Assembly (NCBI GenBank): GCA_947487905.1
Contig: CANLAV010000008.1
Coordinates: forward strand, 1 to 34,445
DNA length: 34,445 nt
Direction of reading: 5' to 3'
DNA from: Bacteroidota bacterium
GTDB taxonomy: Bacteria; Bacteroidota; Bacteroidia; B-17B0; Aurantibacillaceae
The notes under the pieces are model-generated. The model was given only the letters and a program-made list of their open reading frames with translations, was not told the DNA's origin and ran no database searches. This document shows, piece by piece, positions 9,356-18,765 of the stretch (positions are counted from its first letter, which is position 1; each line of letters begins with the position of its first letter). A program made the translations under genes and the position numbers.

Positions 9356-9390
9356 AAATAGTTTTATTTAATATGCGGGTCAAATATAAC

Positions 9391-9432
9391 AAAAAAACGC
9401 CCTTCAACTATATTATGAAGGGCGTTTTTTTT
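9391..9432 (-). terminator. Strong intrinsic terminator after the TonB receptor gene
   Basis: AAAAAAACGCCCTTCA (9391-9406) pairs with TGAAGGGCGTTTTTTTT (from 9416) around a nine-base loop. It lies 13 bases beyond the receptor stop codon and is symmetric enough to work in both directions. Confidence 0.9.
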
Positions 9433-9445
9433 GAATTACTACAAA

Positions 9446-11845
9446 TTATATTTTGTAACGTAAACTCATTATAAAATTCCTACCCGGTGCATTCATTCCA
9501 CTAGCGAATGCTCGGTAACGATTATCGGTGAGGTTTTCACATGCAACGTTCAACCGTAAGTTTTTAGTTAAGCTAAAGCCTAAACGAATATTTAAGATGA
9601 ACCACGCAGGCATACCGTTCAAAGTAGCGTATTGCAAATTATCTTCCCCACTTGGACTATAATCTGCCAATGATTTTTTACCATTATATCTGATAAAGAA
9701 TTCACCGTCAAATCCTTTTACTTTATAGGTAAGTGACGTTTGTCCAAACATGGGAGCGATATGATCCAAAGGAATAACAGTATCTAATTTTGAACTGATG
9801 TATCGTCCATAGGTATAATTTAATACACTTTTAAATGATACACGTTCATTAAAATCAAACTGAACACCTACTGAAACACCATAAATATAAGCATTATCAG
9901 CATTTTGTGTAGCTTTTACTTTAGTCATTGAACCATTATACATGGCAGAATCTTTTCCATCCAATTTAAAATCAGCCACAACTAACGCATTGGTTAAATT
10001 CGTATAAAACCCAGTTAAATCAAATTTATATTTTCCCTGAATCACTTTACTAATTCCCATTTCAAAATTATACGTGTATTCCGCTTTTAACGTTGGATTA
10101 GGAACTACAACGTACGTTGAACTTTCAAATACTTTACTCATATCATCCACATTAGGTGAACGAAAACCGGTGTTAGATAAAATAGAAACTTTATAATCAT
10201 TATCTAATTTCCAAGTGAAACCAATGTTTCCAGTTAAAGCTTGATTTTTTTGATTAGCCGTTGTAAATGGAAACTTAAAAAATGTAGTATCAGTAAATTT
10301 GCTGGATAAACTTGTATTGGTGTAACGCATACCATCCGTAATAACAAACTGTTTACTAACTTCCCAAGCATGAGATGCATAAGCAGCAAACGTTGTCATT
10401 GCGCTTCCACCGCCAGCATAACGCGTATCGGCTTCGGTTTCAATATTGGTAGAAATGTTTTTAAAACTAGCCTTAGACTGAACATCGTTATGCGTAAATT
10501 CTAATCCATAACGCACTTCGTGCTTTTCTTTTATCAATTTAAAAGCATCCACATTGGCAGATAACACAGTCACGTCTTCTTCTTGTGTTTTACGATTTAA
10601 ACTTTGAAAATTACGCGTAATTCTGTCTTGATCTATTTTTTGATAGGCTAAAATTACTTTTACATTATCAGAAATCTTTGTTTTACCATCGTAATTCAAG
10701 GTATAAGCAGCGAGTATTCTTTTTTGAGGATTATATCCATTTTCTGCAAACTTAAATTTACCGCTTTTATAATCGCCATTTAATCGATCGTAACGAGGTA
10801 AAAAACTAGACGCACCATATTGAAAATTTAAATTGTGAACCATATACTGGCCTGATTTAATATTAAAACGTTGCATGATGTCTACTTGAGAATAACCACT
10901 TCCTTTTTGTACGTTATTCTCAGAATTTTTAATCATTGTATCTCGCTCATTGATTCTATCTTGGTAATAATTTCTATCCCACACATTGGTATATCCAGTT
11001 AGTTTATTTGAACCACTTCTTACATCACCAAAATCAGAAAATGTAATATTCGTTAATGATGCAATTTTTTTCCATCCTAAATTAAAATCTAAATGGCTAG
11101 TTTTTTCTTGTGATGCAGAGGCATATCGAATCATCGCGTTTGCTTTCACTAACATTTTTTCGTCAGTACTAAACTGTGCGTTCTTTGTGTAAAAATGCAT
11201 CACACCACCTAAGGCATCACTGCCATAAATAGTGGATGATGGACCGAACATAACCTCTGTTCTTTCTAACATATTAGGATCTATGGTCATGACGTCTTGT
11301 AAATGTCCTCCACGATAAATGGCATTATTCATTCTAACTCCATCAATGACTAATAAAACTTTATTTGCTTCAAAACCTCTTAAACTAGGACTACCTCCAC
11401 CCGCTTGACTTTTTTGAACAAATACCTGTCCTGTATTTGCTAATAAATCACCACTTGTTGCTGGATTAGTAAATTCAATATCCTTCTGTTTGATTATTTC
11501 AATAGAATAAGGTACATCAATTTTATGTTCTGATTTTCGGTTTGCTGATAACACAATTTCATCCAAATTAACAGACTTAGAAATTAAATCGATGGTTGTT
11601 TCGGTAGTTACTTTTACCTTTTTTAAAGTGTATCCAAACGAAAATATAATAATAGAATCTTCTTTATTAAGATTGGATATATTCGCTTTTCCTTTGGCAT
11701 CAGTAAAAACTTGGTTATTATTTTTATCTTGAATGAGTACTTTTTCAAGAGGTTCAAGAGTTGAATTATCTCTAATTGTAATGTTTTGTGAAAACCCTAT
11801 AAAAGATAAGGTTATAAACGCTATGAATAGTTTATGTTTTTTCAT
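9446..11845 (-). CDS. TonB-dependent outer-membrane receptor, heme/hemoglobin-receptor-like
   Basis: The protein has 799 residues. Signal peptide (…FITLSFIGFSQ), then a carboxypeptidase-D-like regulatory beta domain (residues ~20-95), then the plug (DEIVLSANRKSEHKIDVPYSIEII; SGDLLANTGQVFVQ; SPSLRGFEANKVLLVIDGVRMNNAIYRGGH), then a 22-strand-type barrel ending in MSLRYKI. The plug wording and the barrel segments TGFRSPNVDDMSKVFE and PNPTLKAEYTYNFEMG resemble the FRAP and NPNL boxes of heme/hemoglobin receptors. The ligand is therefore plausibly heme or another metal complex, but this is inference. No heme-degradation or hemophore gene adjoins. A small membrane protein precedes it on the same strand across a 232-base leader. 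Confidence 0.92.
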   Translation of the reverse strand: MKKHKLFIAFITLSFIGFSQNITIRDNSTLEPLEKVLIQDKNNNQVFTDAKGKANISNLNKEDSIIIFSFGYTLKKVKVTTETTIDLISKSVNLDEIVLSANRKSEHKIDVPYSIEIIKQKDIEFTNPATSGDLLANTGQVFVQKSQAGGGSPSLRGFEANKVLLVIDGVRMNNAIYRGGHLQDVMTIDPNMLERTEVMFGPSSTIYGSDALGGVMHFYTKNAQFSTDEKMLVKANAMIRYASASQEKTSHLDFNLGWKKIASLTNITFSDFGDVRSGSNKLTGYTNVWDRNYYQDRINERDTMIKNSENNVQKGSGYSQVDIMQRFNIKSGQYMVHNLNFQYGASSFLPRYDRLNGDYKSGKFKFAENGYNPQKRILAAYTLNYDGKTKISDNVKVILAYQKIDQDRITRNFQSLNRKTQEEDVTVLSANVDAFKLIKEKHEVRYGLEFTHNDVQSKASFKNISTNIETEADTRYAGGGSAMTTFAAYASHAWEVSKQFVITDGMRYTNTSLSSKFTDTTFFKFPFTTANQKNQALTGNIGFTWKLDNDYKVSILSNTGFRSPNVDDMSKVFESSTYVVVPNPTLKAEYTYNFEMGISKVIQGKYKFDLTGFYTNLTNALVVADFKLDGKDSAMYNGSMTKVKATQNADNAYIYGVSVGVQFDFNERVSFKSVLNYTYGRYISSKLDTVIPLDHIAPMFGQTSLTYKVKGFDGEFFIRYNGKKSLADYSPSGEDNLQYATLNGMPAWFILNIRLGFSLTKNLRLNVACENLTDNRYRAFASGMNAPGRNFIMSLRYKI

Positions 11846-12014
11846 TTTAATGTTTTTATGTTGATCAACTATAATGGTTGTATGATTCGAGCAAAAACGA
11901 GCGCATCGAATTCACAAAAGTGATTGCGAGTAACTTTCTGGTTAAATAAACTACCATTTAATTCACTTAAACATTTTATTGAGAAAGTGGTATTAAAATA
12001 ATAATAAATAAACC

Positions 12015-12044
12015 TAGCACAAGCATGTTTCACAGTGCTATGCT
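12015..12044 (-). promoter_or_regulatory. Overlapping inverted repeats in the leader of the TonB receptor
   Basis: TAGCAC (12015-12020) pairs with GTGCTA (12035-12040), and AGCAT (12022-12026) pairs with ATGCT (12040-12044). The two pairings overlap at base 12040, so they are alternative folds. They lie in the 232-base gap (11846-12077) between the small membrane protein gene and the receptor. The gap also has ATTCGA…TCGAAT about 40 bases before the receptor start. It has no ORF and no recognised riboswitch core. An operator or leader role is speculative. Confidence 0.3.
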
Positions 12045-12077
12045 AAATTTAAATGAGACTTAAAAAGAAAGTGGGTG

Positions 12078-12614
12078 TTATAATAAATTTGGAGGAGGTG
12101 TCTCTACACATTGAACACCAGTTTGAATGACAAACCTATTTGACTGAAAAAACAAAATAACATTCGTCGTTTTTATAAATTCAAAAACATCATTATGACA
12201 TATACATTTTAAAGACAGTAATTGTTTCAATAATTTGGCAGGTTGAGATGATTGATTTACATCATTCTCATGATACATAGAAGCAAATTGTTTCTTCAAA
12301 TTCATTTCTTGTTTATCGGAAACAACTGTTAAAACTACGTTATCATTTACCACTTGAATATCGACGATATCATATAAATGGCCTTTATACACCACTTCTT
12401 TATTTTCATCTTCCCAAACTAACTGTTTAGAATTTTTATACAATTGATTTTTATTAATTTCAATTTTAGTGTGCGCTATAATTGTTTTGTTTTTAAAAAC
12501 ATAGGCTTTAAAATCTTTTTTATAGGATTTTAAATACAATTTAGAGACAACATAAGAACCTGTACTTAAAACAGTAATCAAAAACAAGGTAATTATGATG
12601 GTTATTTTTTTCAA
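12078..12614 (-). CDS. Small membrane-anchored protein with PPPNLL tail, linked to a TonB receptor
   Basis: The protein has 178 residues. One N-terminal hydrophobic helix (ITIIITLFLITVLSTGSYVV) is followed by an exported beta-rich domain containing KQLVWEDENKEVVYKGHLYDIVDIQVVNDNVVLTVVSDKQE. It has a Cys/His cluster LKCICHND, another Cys near the end, and the terminal ETPPPNLL. I recall similar small proteins (a GKMYDVV-type motif, proline tail) beside metal- or heme-type TonB receptors in other Bacteroidota, but no function is known to me. The stop of the esterase gene is 25 bases upstream, so the two may be cotranscribed. The Cys cluster could bind metal, which is inference only. Confidence 0.75.
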   Translation of the reverse strand: MKKITIIITLFLITVLSTGSYVVSKLYLKSYKKDFKAYVFKNKTIIAHTKIEINKNQLYKNSKQLVWEDENKEVVYKGHLYDIVDIQVVNDNVVLTVVSDKQEMNLKKQFASMYHENDVNQSSQPAKLLKQLLSLKCICHNDVFEFIKTTNVILFFQSNRFVIQTGVQCVETPPPNLL

Positions 12615-12639
12615 TGTAACGGTTTAAATATAATACCTT

Positions 12640-13779
12640 TTATTCTTTTATGAATTTTTGTTTTGCAAGTTGTTTTCCATTTTCACTAATAGTAATGAAA
12701 TAAAGTCCAGAATTTAATTGACCAATTTGAATGTTATTAGAATGATGATTTTCACTTAATACAATTTTCCCGCAAATATCAACAATCTCAATACTTAACA
12801 GTTGTTGATTGTATCCATCAAATTTAAATTGCAATTGATTCGTAGCAGGGTTTGGGAACAAACTAAAATTTAAATTTTGTTTATCAACCTCTATCGCGCT
12901 CGTTAATAGATTTAATTTAAAAGGTCTAAAGAAACGCCAAATTTCTTTTGACGCACTAAAATCTTGATTAGTCACTCCAATTGGAAATGGCGCTCCTGGC
13001 CAAGTATGAGCGCCTGCATTTACTCGATAAAGCTCTACTGTACTTCCTGATGTTCCTGAAGCATAAACAAAATGATCGGCCGTGCAACCATCTGCTACAT
13101 TAATATTTGGCACAGCACTTGTTGTTGGTACACTATTGCAATTATTTTTTCTCACCCAATACTTTACAACACTATCAATAGGTGCCATCGTTGAATTACC
13201 AATATAAGGAACCGTTGCATCCGCTGTTCCATGAATTTGCATGACAGGAACTGGACGAGTTGGATGACAATTTGTACCATATTGCGAAACAAAAATACTA
13301 CCTGTCACTGAAGCAATAGCCGTGATACGATTACTTAACTCACACGCCAAAGTGTGACTCATAAATCCACCATTACTCATGCCAGTTGAATACACGCGAT
13401 TTAAATCAATATTGTATTGCGCTTTTAAAGAATCAATTAGGTTTGATAAAAAACTAATATCATTAACGCCTAAAGGAGAAATACCTGCATTCCAAAATTG
13501 ACTTCCACCCGAAGACGTTCCGTTTGGATATACTATTAAAAAATTAGCCGTATCTGCAATGGGGCCGAAATTAGAATATAATTGCTGTTGAATAGCATTG
13601 CTTGTATAGCCATGCATATTAATAATTAATGGTCGTGCACTTGCTCCTGTAAAAATTGCAGGTATGTATAAACGGTAATTCCGATATAGACCTCCGGTAT
13701 AAATACTATCAACGACTAATGTCTGCGATTGAGCCATAAACGCAAAAGAAATGCATATAAATAAGTATATTTTTTTCAT
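12640..13779 (-). CDS. Secreted polyhydroxybutyrate depolymerase/feruloyl-esterase-type hydrolase with T9SS sorting domain
   Basis: The protein has 379 residues. Signal peptide (KIYLFICISFAFMAQSQ), then an alpha/beta hydrolase of the LpqC/CE1 type. The features are RNYRLYIP, oxyanion-loop HGYTS (~56-60), the nucleophile elbow GMSNGG with Ser135, and AGAHTWPG carrying the likely catalytic His. QIHGTADATVPY matches the region that holds the acid residue. From about residue 300 there is a type A T9SS sorting domain (FSLFPNPATNQLQF … LNSGLYFITISENGKQLAKQKFIKE), so the enzyme should cross the outer membrane by T9SS and be anchored or released there. The ester substrate cannot be told apart (polyester, xylan ester or other). 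It is the first gene of the minus-strand group ending at 9446. Confidence 0.9.
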   Translation of the reverse strand: MKKIYLFICISFAFMAQSQTLVVDSIYTGGLYRNYRLYIPAIFTGASARPLIINMHGYTSNAIQQQLYSNFGPIADTANFLIVYPNGTSSGGSQFWNAGISPLGVNDISFLSNLIDSLKAQYNIDLNRVYSTGMSNGGFMSHTLACELSNRITAIASVTGSIFVSQYGTNCHPTRPVPVMQIHGTADATVPYIGNSTMAPIDSVVKYWVRKNNCNSVPTTSAVPNINVADGCTADHFVYASGTSGSTVELYRVNAGAHTWPGAPFPIGVTNQDFSASKEIWRFFRPFKLNLLTSAIEVDKQNLNFSLFPNPATNQLQFKFDGYNQQLLSIEIVDICGKIVLSENHHSNNIQIGQLNSGLYFITISENGKQLAKQKFIKE

Positions 13780-13881
13780 TATAAATTAAATTTAAAAATT
13801 AAATATACAAAGTTTATGTAAGAATTATATTATAATTTTTAGTTAAAAAAACGTACATTCGCATTCCTAAATTTAATACTT

Positions 13882-16152
13882 ATGTCAAAATCTTTAAAAC
13901 AGGATGCCCTTGATTATCACTCTCAAGGAAGACCTGGAAAAATTGAAGTTATTCCAACTAAACCATATACAACACAGCGTGATTTAACACTTGCTTACTC
14001 TCCTGGCGTTGCAGAACCTTGCCTTGAAATTGAAAAAAATCAGGATGATGCCTATAAATACACCGCTAAGGGAAATTTAGTGGCCGTTATTTCAAATGGA
14101 ACAGCCGTTTTAGGTTTAGGCGATATTGGAGCATTAGCCTCAAAACCAGTTATGGAAGGAAAAGGCTTATTATTTAAAATTTTTGCAGATATCGATGTGT
14201 TTGACATTGAAGTTGACACCAAAAACATTGACGAATTTGTAAATACAGTAAAGAATATTGCCTGTACATTTGGAGGTATTAACCTCGAAGATATCAAAGC
14301 GCCAGAATGTTTTGAAATTGAAAGACGATTAAAAGAAGAATTAAATATTCCTTTGATGCACGATGATCAGCATGGTACGGCTATCATTTCTTCTGCAGGA
14401 TTATTAAATGCGGTTGAGCTTTCTGGTAAAAAAATGGGTGATGTAAAATTAGTCATCAATGGTGCTGGTGCTTCCGCTAACTCTTGTGCTAAAATGTATA
14501 TCGCCGTTGGAGTTAAAAAAGAAAATATTTTAATGCTCGATAGTAAAGGTGTTATTAATAAAAATAGAAAAGATTTAGACCAATACAAAACGTTTTTTGC
14601 ATCAGATAATGTCAGCGTCAATACTTTAGAAGAAGCCATTAAAGGTGCTGATGTATTTGTTGGATTATCAAAAGGTAATATTTTAAAGCAAGACATGATT
14701 CGCTCAATGGCGCCAAATTGTATTGTTTTTGCCTTAGCTAATCCAACACCTGAAATTTCTTATGAAGAAGCGATTGAATCTCGACCTGATATTATTATGG
14801 CAACAGGCCGCAGTGATCATCCTAATCAAGTGAATAATGTCTTAGGCTTTCCATTTATTTTTAGAGGCGCTTTAGATGTAAGAGCAACGTGTATTAATGA
14901 AGAAATGAAATTAGCCGCTGCCTTAGCGATTGCTGCATTAGCAAGAGAAAGTGTGCCTGATTATGTAAACTTAGCTTACGGTTCTAAAAACTTAAGTTTT
15001 GGTACAGAATACATTATTCCGAAACCAATTGATAACCGTTTAATTTCTACAGTAAGCTCAGCGGTAGCAAAAGCGGCTATCGACAGCGGTGTCGCTAAAC
15101 GCATCATTAAAGATTGGGATGCTTATCGTATCGAATTAGACAACCGATTAGGTAAGGATAACAAATTAATGAGAAGCCTTGCCAATAAAGCTAAATCAAA
15201 CCCCAAGCGCGTTGTATTTACGGAAGCAGATACGTATAAAATTTTAAAAGCCGCACAAGTTGCCAAAGATGAAGGCATTGCCAAACCAATTTTACTTGGA
15301 AACAAAGAAAAAATTCTAGCTTTATTAGAAGAGCACCAAATTGATTTAGGTGATACGCCTATTATTGATACTTGGTTAGCTGAAGAGGAAGCGCGAAGAG
15401 CAGAATTTGGTGATATCTTATGGAAGAAACAACAGCGTCGTGGTTTAACACAATATGATGCTCGTAAATTAATGCGTGATCGTAATTATTTCGGAGCCAT
15501 GATGGTTGAACAAAATTTAGCTGACGCTATGATTTCTGGATTGACCAGAAAATATGGTGCACCTATTAAACCAGCTTTGGATGTGATTGGCGTGCAAGAT
15601 GGCGTTTCGAGGGTAGCAGGATTATACATGATGATTACAAAAAAAGGCCCCTACTTTTTTGCTGATACAACCATGAATACTGACCCTACAGCTCAACAAT
15701 TAGTTGATATTGCAGTGTTAACAGCTAATACAGTTAAGCAGTTTAATATTACGCCGCGTATTGCGATGTTATCTTACTCGAACTTTGGATCTGCAAAAGG
15801 TGATGTTCCTAAAAAAGTAAGTGAAGCAGTTAAATTATTACACAAGAATTACCCTGGACTAATTGTTGATGGAGACATTCAAGGTAATTTTGCTATTAAT
15901 AATGAATTATTAAAAGAACAATTTCCATTTAGTACTTTAGTTGATAAGGATGTGAATACATTTATCTTCCCTAACTTAGCATCTGGTAATATTGCTTATA
16001 AACTTCTGCAAGAATTAGCTGGTGCTGAAGCCATTGGACCAGTATTAATGGGATTAAAAAAACCAGTCCACGTTTTACAATTAGGAAGTTCGGTTCGTGA
16101 AATTTTAAATATGATTACGATTGCTGTGGTAGACGCTCAAAATAAAAAATAG
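13882..16152 (+). CDS. maeB: NADP-dependent malic enzyme with C-terminal phosphotransacetylase-like domain
   Basis: The protein has 756 residues, the usual length of MaeB-type fusions. The malic enzyme part has YSPGVAEPC (39-47), GLGDIG (78-83), GGINLEDIKAPECFEIE (~131-147) and HDDQHGTA (160-167). Its Rossmann region has INGAGASA. The phosphate-acetyltransferase-like domain runs from about residue 430 to the end (RVVFTEADTYKILKAAQVAKDEG … GVQDGVSRVAG … LANSGNI-type ending LASGNIAYKLLQ). It oxidatively decarboxylates malate to pyruvate. In known fusions the PTA part is regulatory, binding acetyl-CoA, rather than catalytic. A TAAATTTA box lies just before the ATG, which follows it by six bases, so the leader may be very short. 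A strong terminator follows. Confidence 0.96.
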   Translation: MSKSLKQDALDYHSQGRPGKIEVIPTKPYTTQRDLTLAYSPGVAEPCLEIEKNQDDAYKYTAKGNLVAVISNGTAVLGLGDIGALASKPVMEGKGLLFKIFADIDVFDIEVDTKNIDEFVNTVKNIACTFGGINLEDIKAPECFEIERRLKEELNIPLMHDDQHGTAIISSAGLLNAVELSGKKMGDVKLVINGAGASANSCAKMYIAVGVKKENILMLDSKGVINKNRKDLDQYKTFFASDNVSVNTLEEAIKGADVFVGLSKGNILKQDMIRSMAPNCIVFALANPTPEISYEEAIESRPDIIMATGRSDHPNQVNNVLGFPFIFRGALDVRATCINEEMKLAAALAIAALARESVPDYVNLAYGSKNLSFGTEYIIPKPIDNRLISTVSSAVAKAAIDSGVAKRIIKDWDAYRIELDNRLGKDNKLMRSLANKAKSNPKRVVFTEADTYKILKAAQVAKDEGIAKPILLGNKEKILALLEEHQIDLGDTPIIDTWLAEEEARRAEFGDILWKKQQRRGLTQYDARKLMRDRNYFGAMMVEQNLADAMISGLTRKYGAPIKPALDVIGVQDGVSRVAGLYMMITKKGPYFFADTTMNTDPTAQQLVDIAVLTANTVKQFNITPRIAMLSYSNFGSAKGDVPKKVSEAVKLLHKNYPGLIVDGDIQGNFAINNELLKEQFPFSTLVDKDVNTFIFPNLASGNIAYKLLQELAGAEAIGPVLMGLKKPVHVLQLGSSVREILNMITIAVVDAQNKK

Positions 16153-16168
16153 ATTTAAAATAAGTCCT

Positions 16169-16204
16169 AAAAAATCCCGTTAGTTTCTATCGGGATTTTT
16201 TTTT
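16169..16204 (+). terminator. Intrinsic terminator after maeB
   Basis: AAAAAATCCCG (16169-16179) and CGGGATTTTTT (16191-16201) pair around an 11-base loop and are followed by more T. The structure starts 17 bases after the maeB stop. Confidence 0.9.
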
Positions 16205-16406
16205 ACATATAAATGATTTTGTGAAAAATGACTAAATCTTCGAAACTAAAATGAAAACTTTCAAAACAAATGACTCACTTAGTTGTTGAATTATTAATTT
16301 ATATAGATAAAATGCATTAAAAATAAGATAATTTAACAATTACATAAAAAAACCAAGAAATAATTACCTAAATTTACACCCAAAAAAAAGCATATAAAAT
16401 ATTGCC

Positions 16407-18761
16407 ATGAAAAAACAATTTCTTTTAATTATCACCATTCTCTTTATATCGCAGGTTGCATTCACTCAAACCAAGCACACAATTAGTGGTTACATCAAGG
16501 ATGCTAAAAATGGGGAAGCCCTTATTGGTGTAACCATTTATAAAAAAAATTCGCAAATCGGAACTGTGACTAATCCATATGGTTTTTATTCGTTAACACT
16601 TCCTCAAGGAAAAGACACGGTTGTTTTTTCGTTTGTTGGTTATAAAACCATTTTAAAACCAGTTAATTTAACAGGAAACCAAACCATCAGTGTTGAACTA
16701 TCAGATGAAGGAACAGAAACGGATGAAGTGATTATTACGGCGGAAAAAGCAGATGCTAATGTAAAAAGCATGGAAATGAGTGTGGCTAAATTGGACATCA
16801 AACAAATTCAAAAAATGCCTGCTTTACTTGGTGAAGTAGATATTATTAAAAGCATACAATTATTACCAGGTGTAACCACTGTTGGCGAAGGCGCTAGTGG
16901 ATTTAATGTACGTGGTGGAAACATTGATCAAAATTTAGTATTGATGGATGAAGCACCCGTTTATAATTCATCACACTTATTTGGGTTCTTTTCTATTTTT
17001 AATCCTGATGCGGTTAAAGATGTTAAACTCATCAAAGGTGGAATTCCAGCACAATACGGAGGAAGAGCTTCTTCAGTTTTGGATATTAGAATGAAAGAAG
17101 GAAACAGTAAAAAATTAGAAGTGAACGGCGGTATTGGAACCATATTTAGTCGTTTTTCTATTGAAGCGCCTATTTTAAAAGATAAGGCTTCTTTTATTAT
17201 TGCAGGAAGAAGAAGTTACATTGACGTGTTAGCAAAACCATTTTTGAAAGGCGATTTAAAATCAGCTAAATTTTATTTTTATGATTTAACTTCCAAATTT
17301 AATTGGCGCATTAATGATAAAAACACCGTGTTTGCCAGTGGTTATTTTGGTAGAGATGTATTTGGTGCTGGCTTTAAATTTAATTGGGGAAATAGCACGG
17401 CAACCGTTCGTTGGAATCACATCTTCAACAGCAAATTATTTATGAACTTAACCTCATTTTACAGTAACTATCAATACAGTTTAGGTTTCAAAACAGAAGG
17501 AACAAGTCAAGCCTTTGATTGGAATTCGAATATTATTAACTACAGTTTTAAACCTGATTTTACGTACTACCTCAATGCCAAAAACACCATCAAGTTTGGC
17601 GCGCAGGCCATTTTGTTTACTTTTAAACCAGGTGATGCGGTGGTGACAGGCGAAGATGGTGTAAAATCAAAATTATTATTAGCAAACCAATATGGCACTG
17701 AATATGCAGCTTACATCGACAACGAACAAAAAATAACCCCACGCTTAACCATTCAATATGGTATCAGATGGTCATTATTTAATTACACAGGTAAAGGAAC
17801 TAAATACACGTATCGTGATACCATTCCAAATGAAACTAAGCCATTAGAAAAAGAAGAAGCTATTTCCGCTGGAAATGTGATTAAAACATACAACAACCCT
17901 GAGCCACGCTTAGCAGTTAATTATACCATCAATGATAAAAGTTCTATTAAATTAGGATACAATCGTATGTCGCAATACTTACACATCGTTTCTAATACGG
18001 CTGCCTCAACTCCACTAGATATCTACACACCAGCAACCAACAATGTCAAACCACTTATTGCTGATCAAATTACATTAGGTTATTTCAGAAATTTAAAAGA
18101 CAATATGTTTGAAACTTCTGCTGAAGTGTATTACAAAAACTTAGAAAATCAATTAGATTACGTTGACAACTCCAATCTTTTATTAAATAGATACCTTGAA
18201 GCTGATTTAATACAAGGAAAAGGCAGAGCATATGGTTTAGAATTATACGTTAAAAAAACAAAAGGAAAATTAAATGGTTGGGTGAGTTATACCTTATCTA
18301 AAACAGAACGTAAAGTAATTGGTATTAGTAATAATGATTGGTTTTTATCTAAATACGACAGAACGCATAACATCAATACGGTTTTAATTTATGATTTAAA
18401 TAAACGTTTAAGTTTTTCTGCTAATTTCTTATTTCAAACAGGTACGCCTGCTACATTTCCTAATGTGAAAATAGAATTGCAAGGGTATAGCATTCCTTAC
18501 AATACAGACGGCACACGTAACAATTACCGTAATACACCATACCACAGAGCAGATATTGGTGTAACGTATAATTTTAAAAAGAATGAAACACGTCGCTACA
18601 AACAAACATTAGTACTTAGTGTATACAATGTATACAATCGTAGAAATGCATTTTCTATATACTTCCGAGAAAATAAAGATATACCGGGAACAACAGAAGC
18701 CGTTAGATATTCTGTGATAGGAAGCATTGTACCAGCTATTACTTACAATTTTAAATTTTAA
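16407..18761 (+). CDS. TonB-dependent receptor with carboxypeptidase-like N-terminal domain
   Basis: The protein has 784 residues. Signal peptide (FLLIITILFISQVAFTQ), then a carboxypeptidase-D-regulatory-like domain (HTISGYIKDAKNGEALIGVTIY … TVVFSFVGYKT, ~residues 22-105), then the plug (MPALLGEVDIIKSIQLLPGVTTVGEGASGFNVRGG, IDQNLVLMDEAPVYNSSHLFGFFSIFNPDAV), and a beta barrel ending ITYNFKF with terminal aromatic. This is the receptor type that pairs with DUF4249 lipoproteins in Bacteroidota; the next gene is one, starting four bases after this stop, so they are cotranscribed. The substrate is unknown. A TAAATTTA -7-like box is at 16369, about 30 bases before the start. The upstream 200 bases hold only the maeB terminator and no other feature I can support. 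Confidence 0.95.
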   Translation: MKKQFLLIITILFISQVAFTQTKHTISGYIKDAKNGEALIGVTIYKKNSQIGTVTNPYGFYSLTLPQGKDTVVFSFVGYKTILKPVNLTGNQTISVELSDEGTETDEVIITAEKADANVKSMEMSVAKLDIKQIQKMPALLGEVDIIKSIQLLPGVTTVGEGASGFNVRGGNIDQNLVLMDEAPVYNSSHLFGFFSIFNPDAVKDVKLIKGGIPAQYGGRASSVLDIRMKEGNSKKLEVNGGIGTIFSRFSIEAPILKDKASFIIAGRRSYIDVLAKPFLKGDLKSAKFYFYDLTSKFNWRINDKNTVFASGYFGRDVFGAGFKFNWGNSTATVRWNHIFNSKLFMNLTSFYSNYQYSLGFKTEGTSQAFDWNSNIINYSFKPDFTYYLNAKNTIKFGAQAILFTFKPGDAVVTGEDGVKSKLLLANQYGTEYAAYIDNEQKITPRLTIQYGIRWSLFNYTGKGTKYTYRDTIPNETKPLEKEEAISAGNVIKTYNNPEPRLAVNYTINDKSSIKLGYNRMSQYLHIVSNTAASTPLDIYTPATNNVKPLIADQITLGYFRNLKDNMFETSAEVYYKNLENQLDYVDNSNLLLNRYLEADLIQGKGRAYGLELYVKKTKGKLNGWVSYTLSKTERKVIGISNNDWFLSKYDRTHNINTVLIYDLNKRLSFSANFLFQTGTPATFPNVKIELQGYSIPYNTDGTRNNYRNTPYHRADIGVTYNFKKNETRRYKQTLVLSVYNVYNRRNAFSIYFRENKDIPGTTEAVRYSVIGSIVPAITYNFKF

Positions 18762-18765
18762 TAAC

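Noticed and set aside
9171-9407. Overlapping minus-strand ORF of 78 residues
   Set aside because: It is a shadow of the TPR gene in another frame and reads through the terminator; no family resemblance.
11846-12077. Cobalamin or other known riboswitch before the TonB receptor
   Set aside because: No B12-box (GCCACTG) or other recognisable conserved core is present on the relevant strand.
14052-15305. Three minus-strand ORFs opposite maeB
   Set aside because: They are antisense shadows of a well-conserved enzyme, with no ribosome-binding or family evidence.
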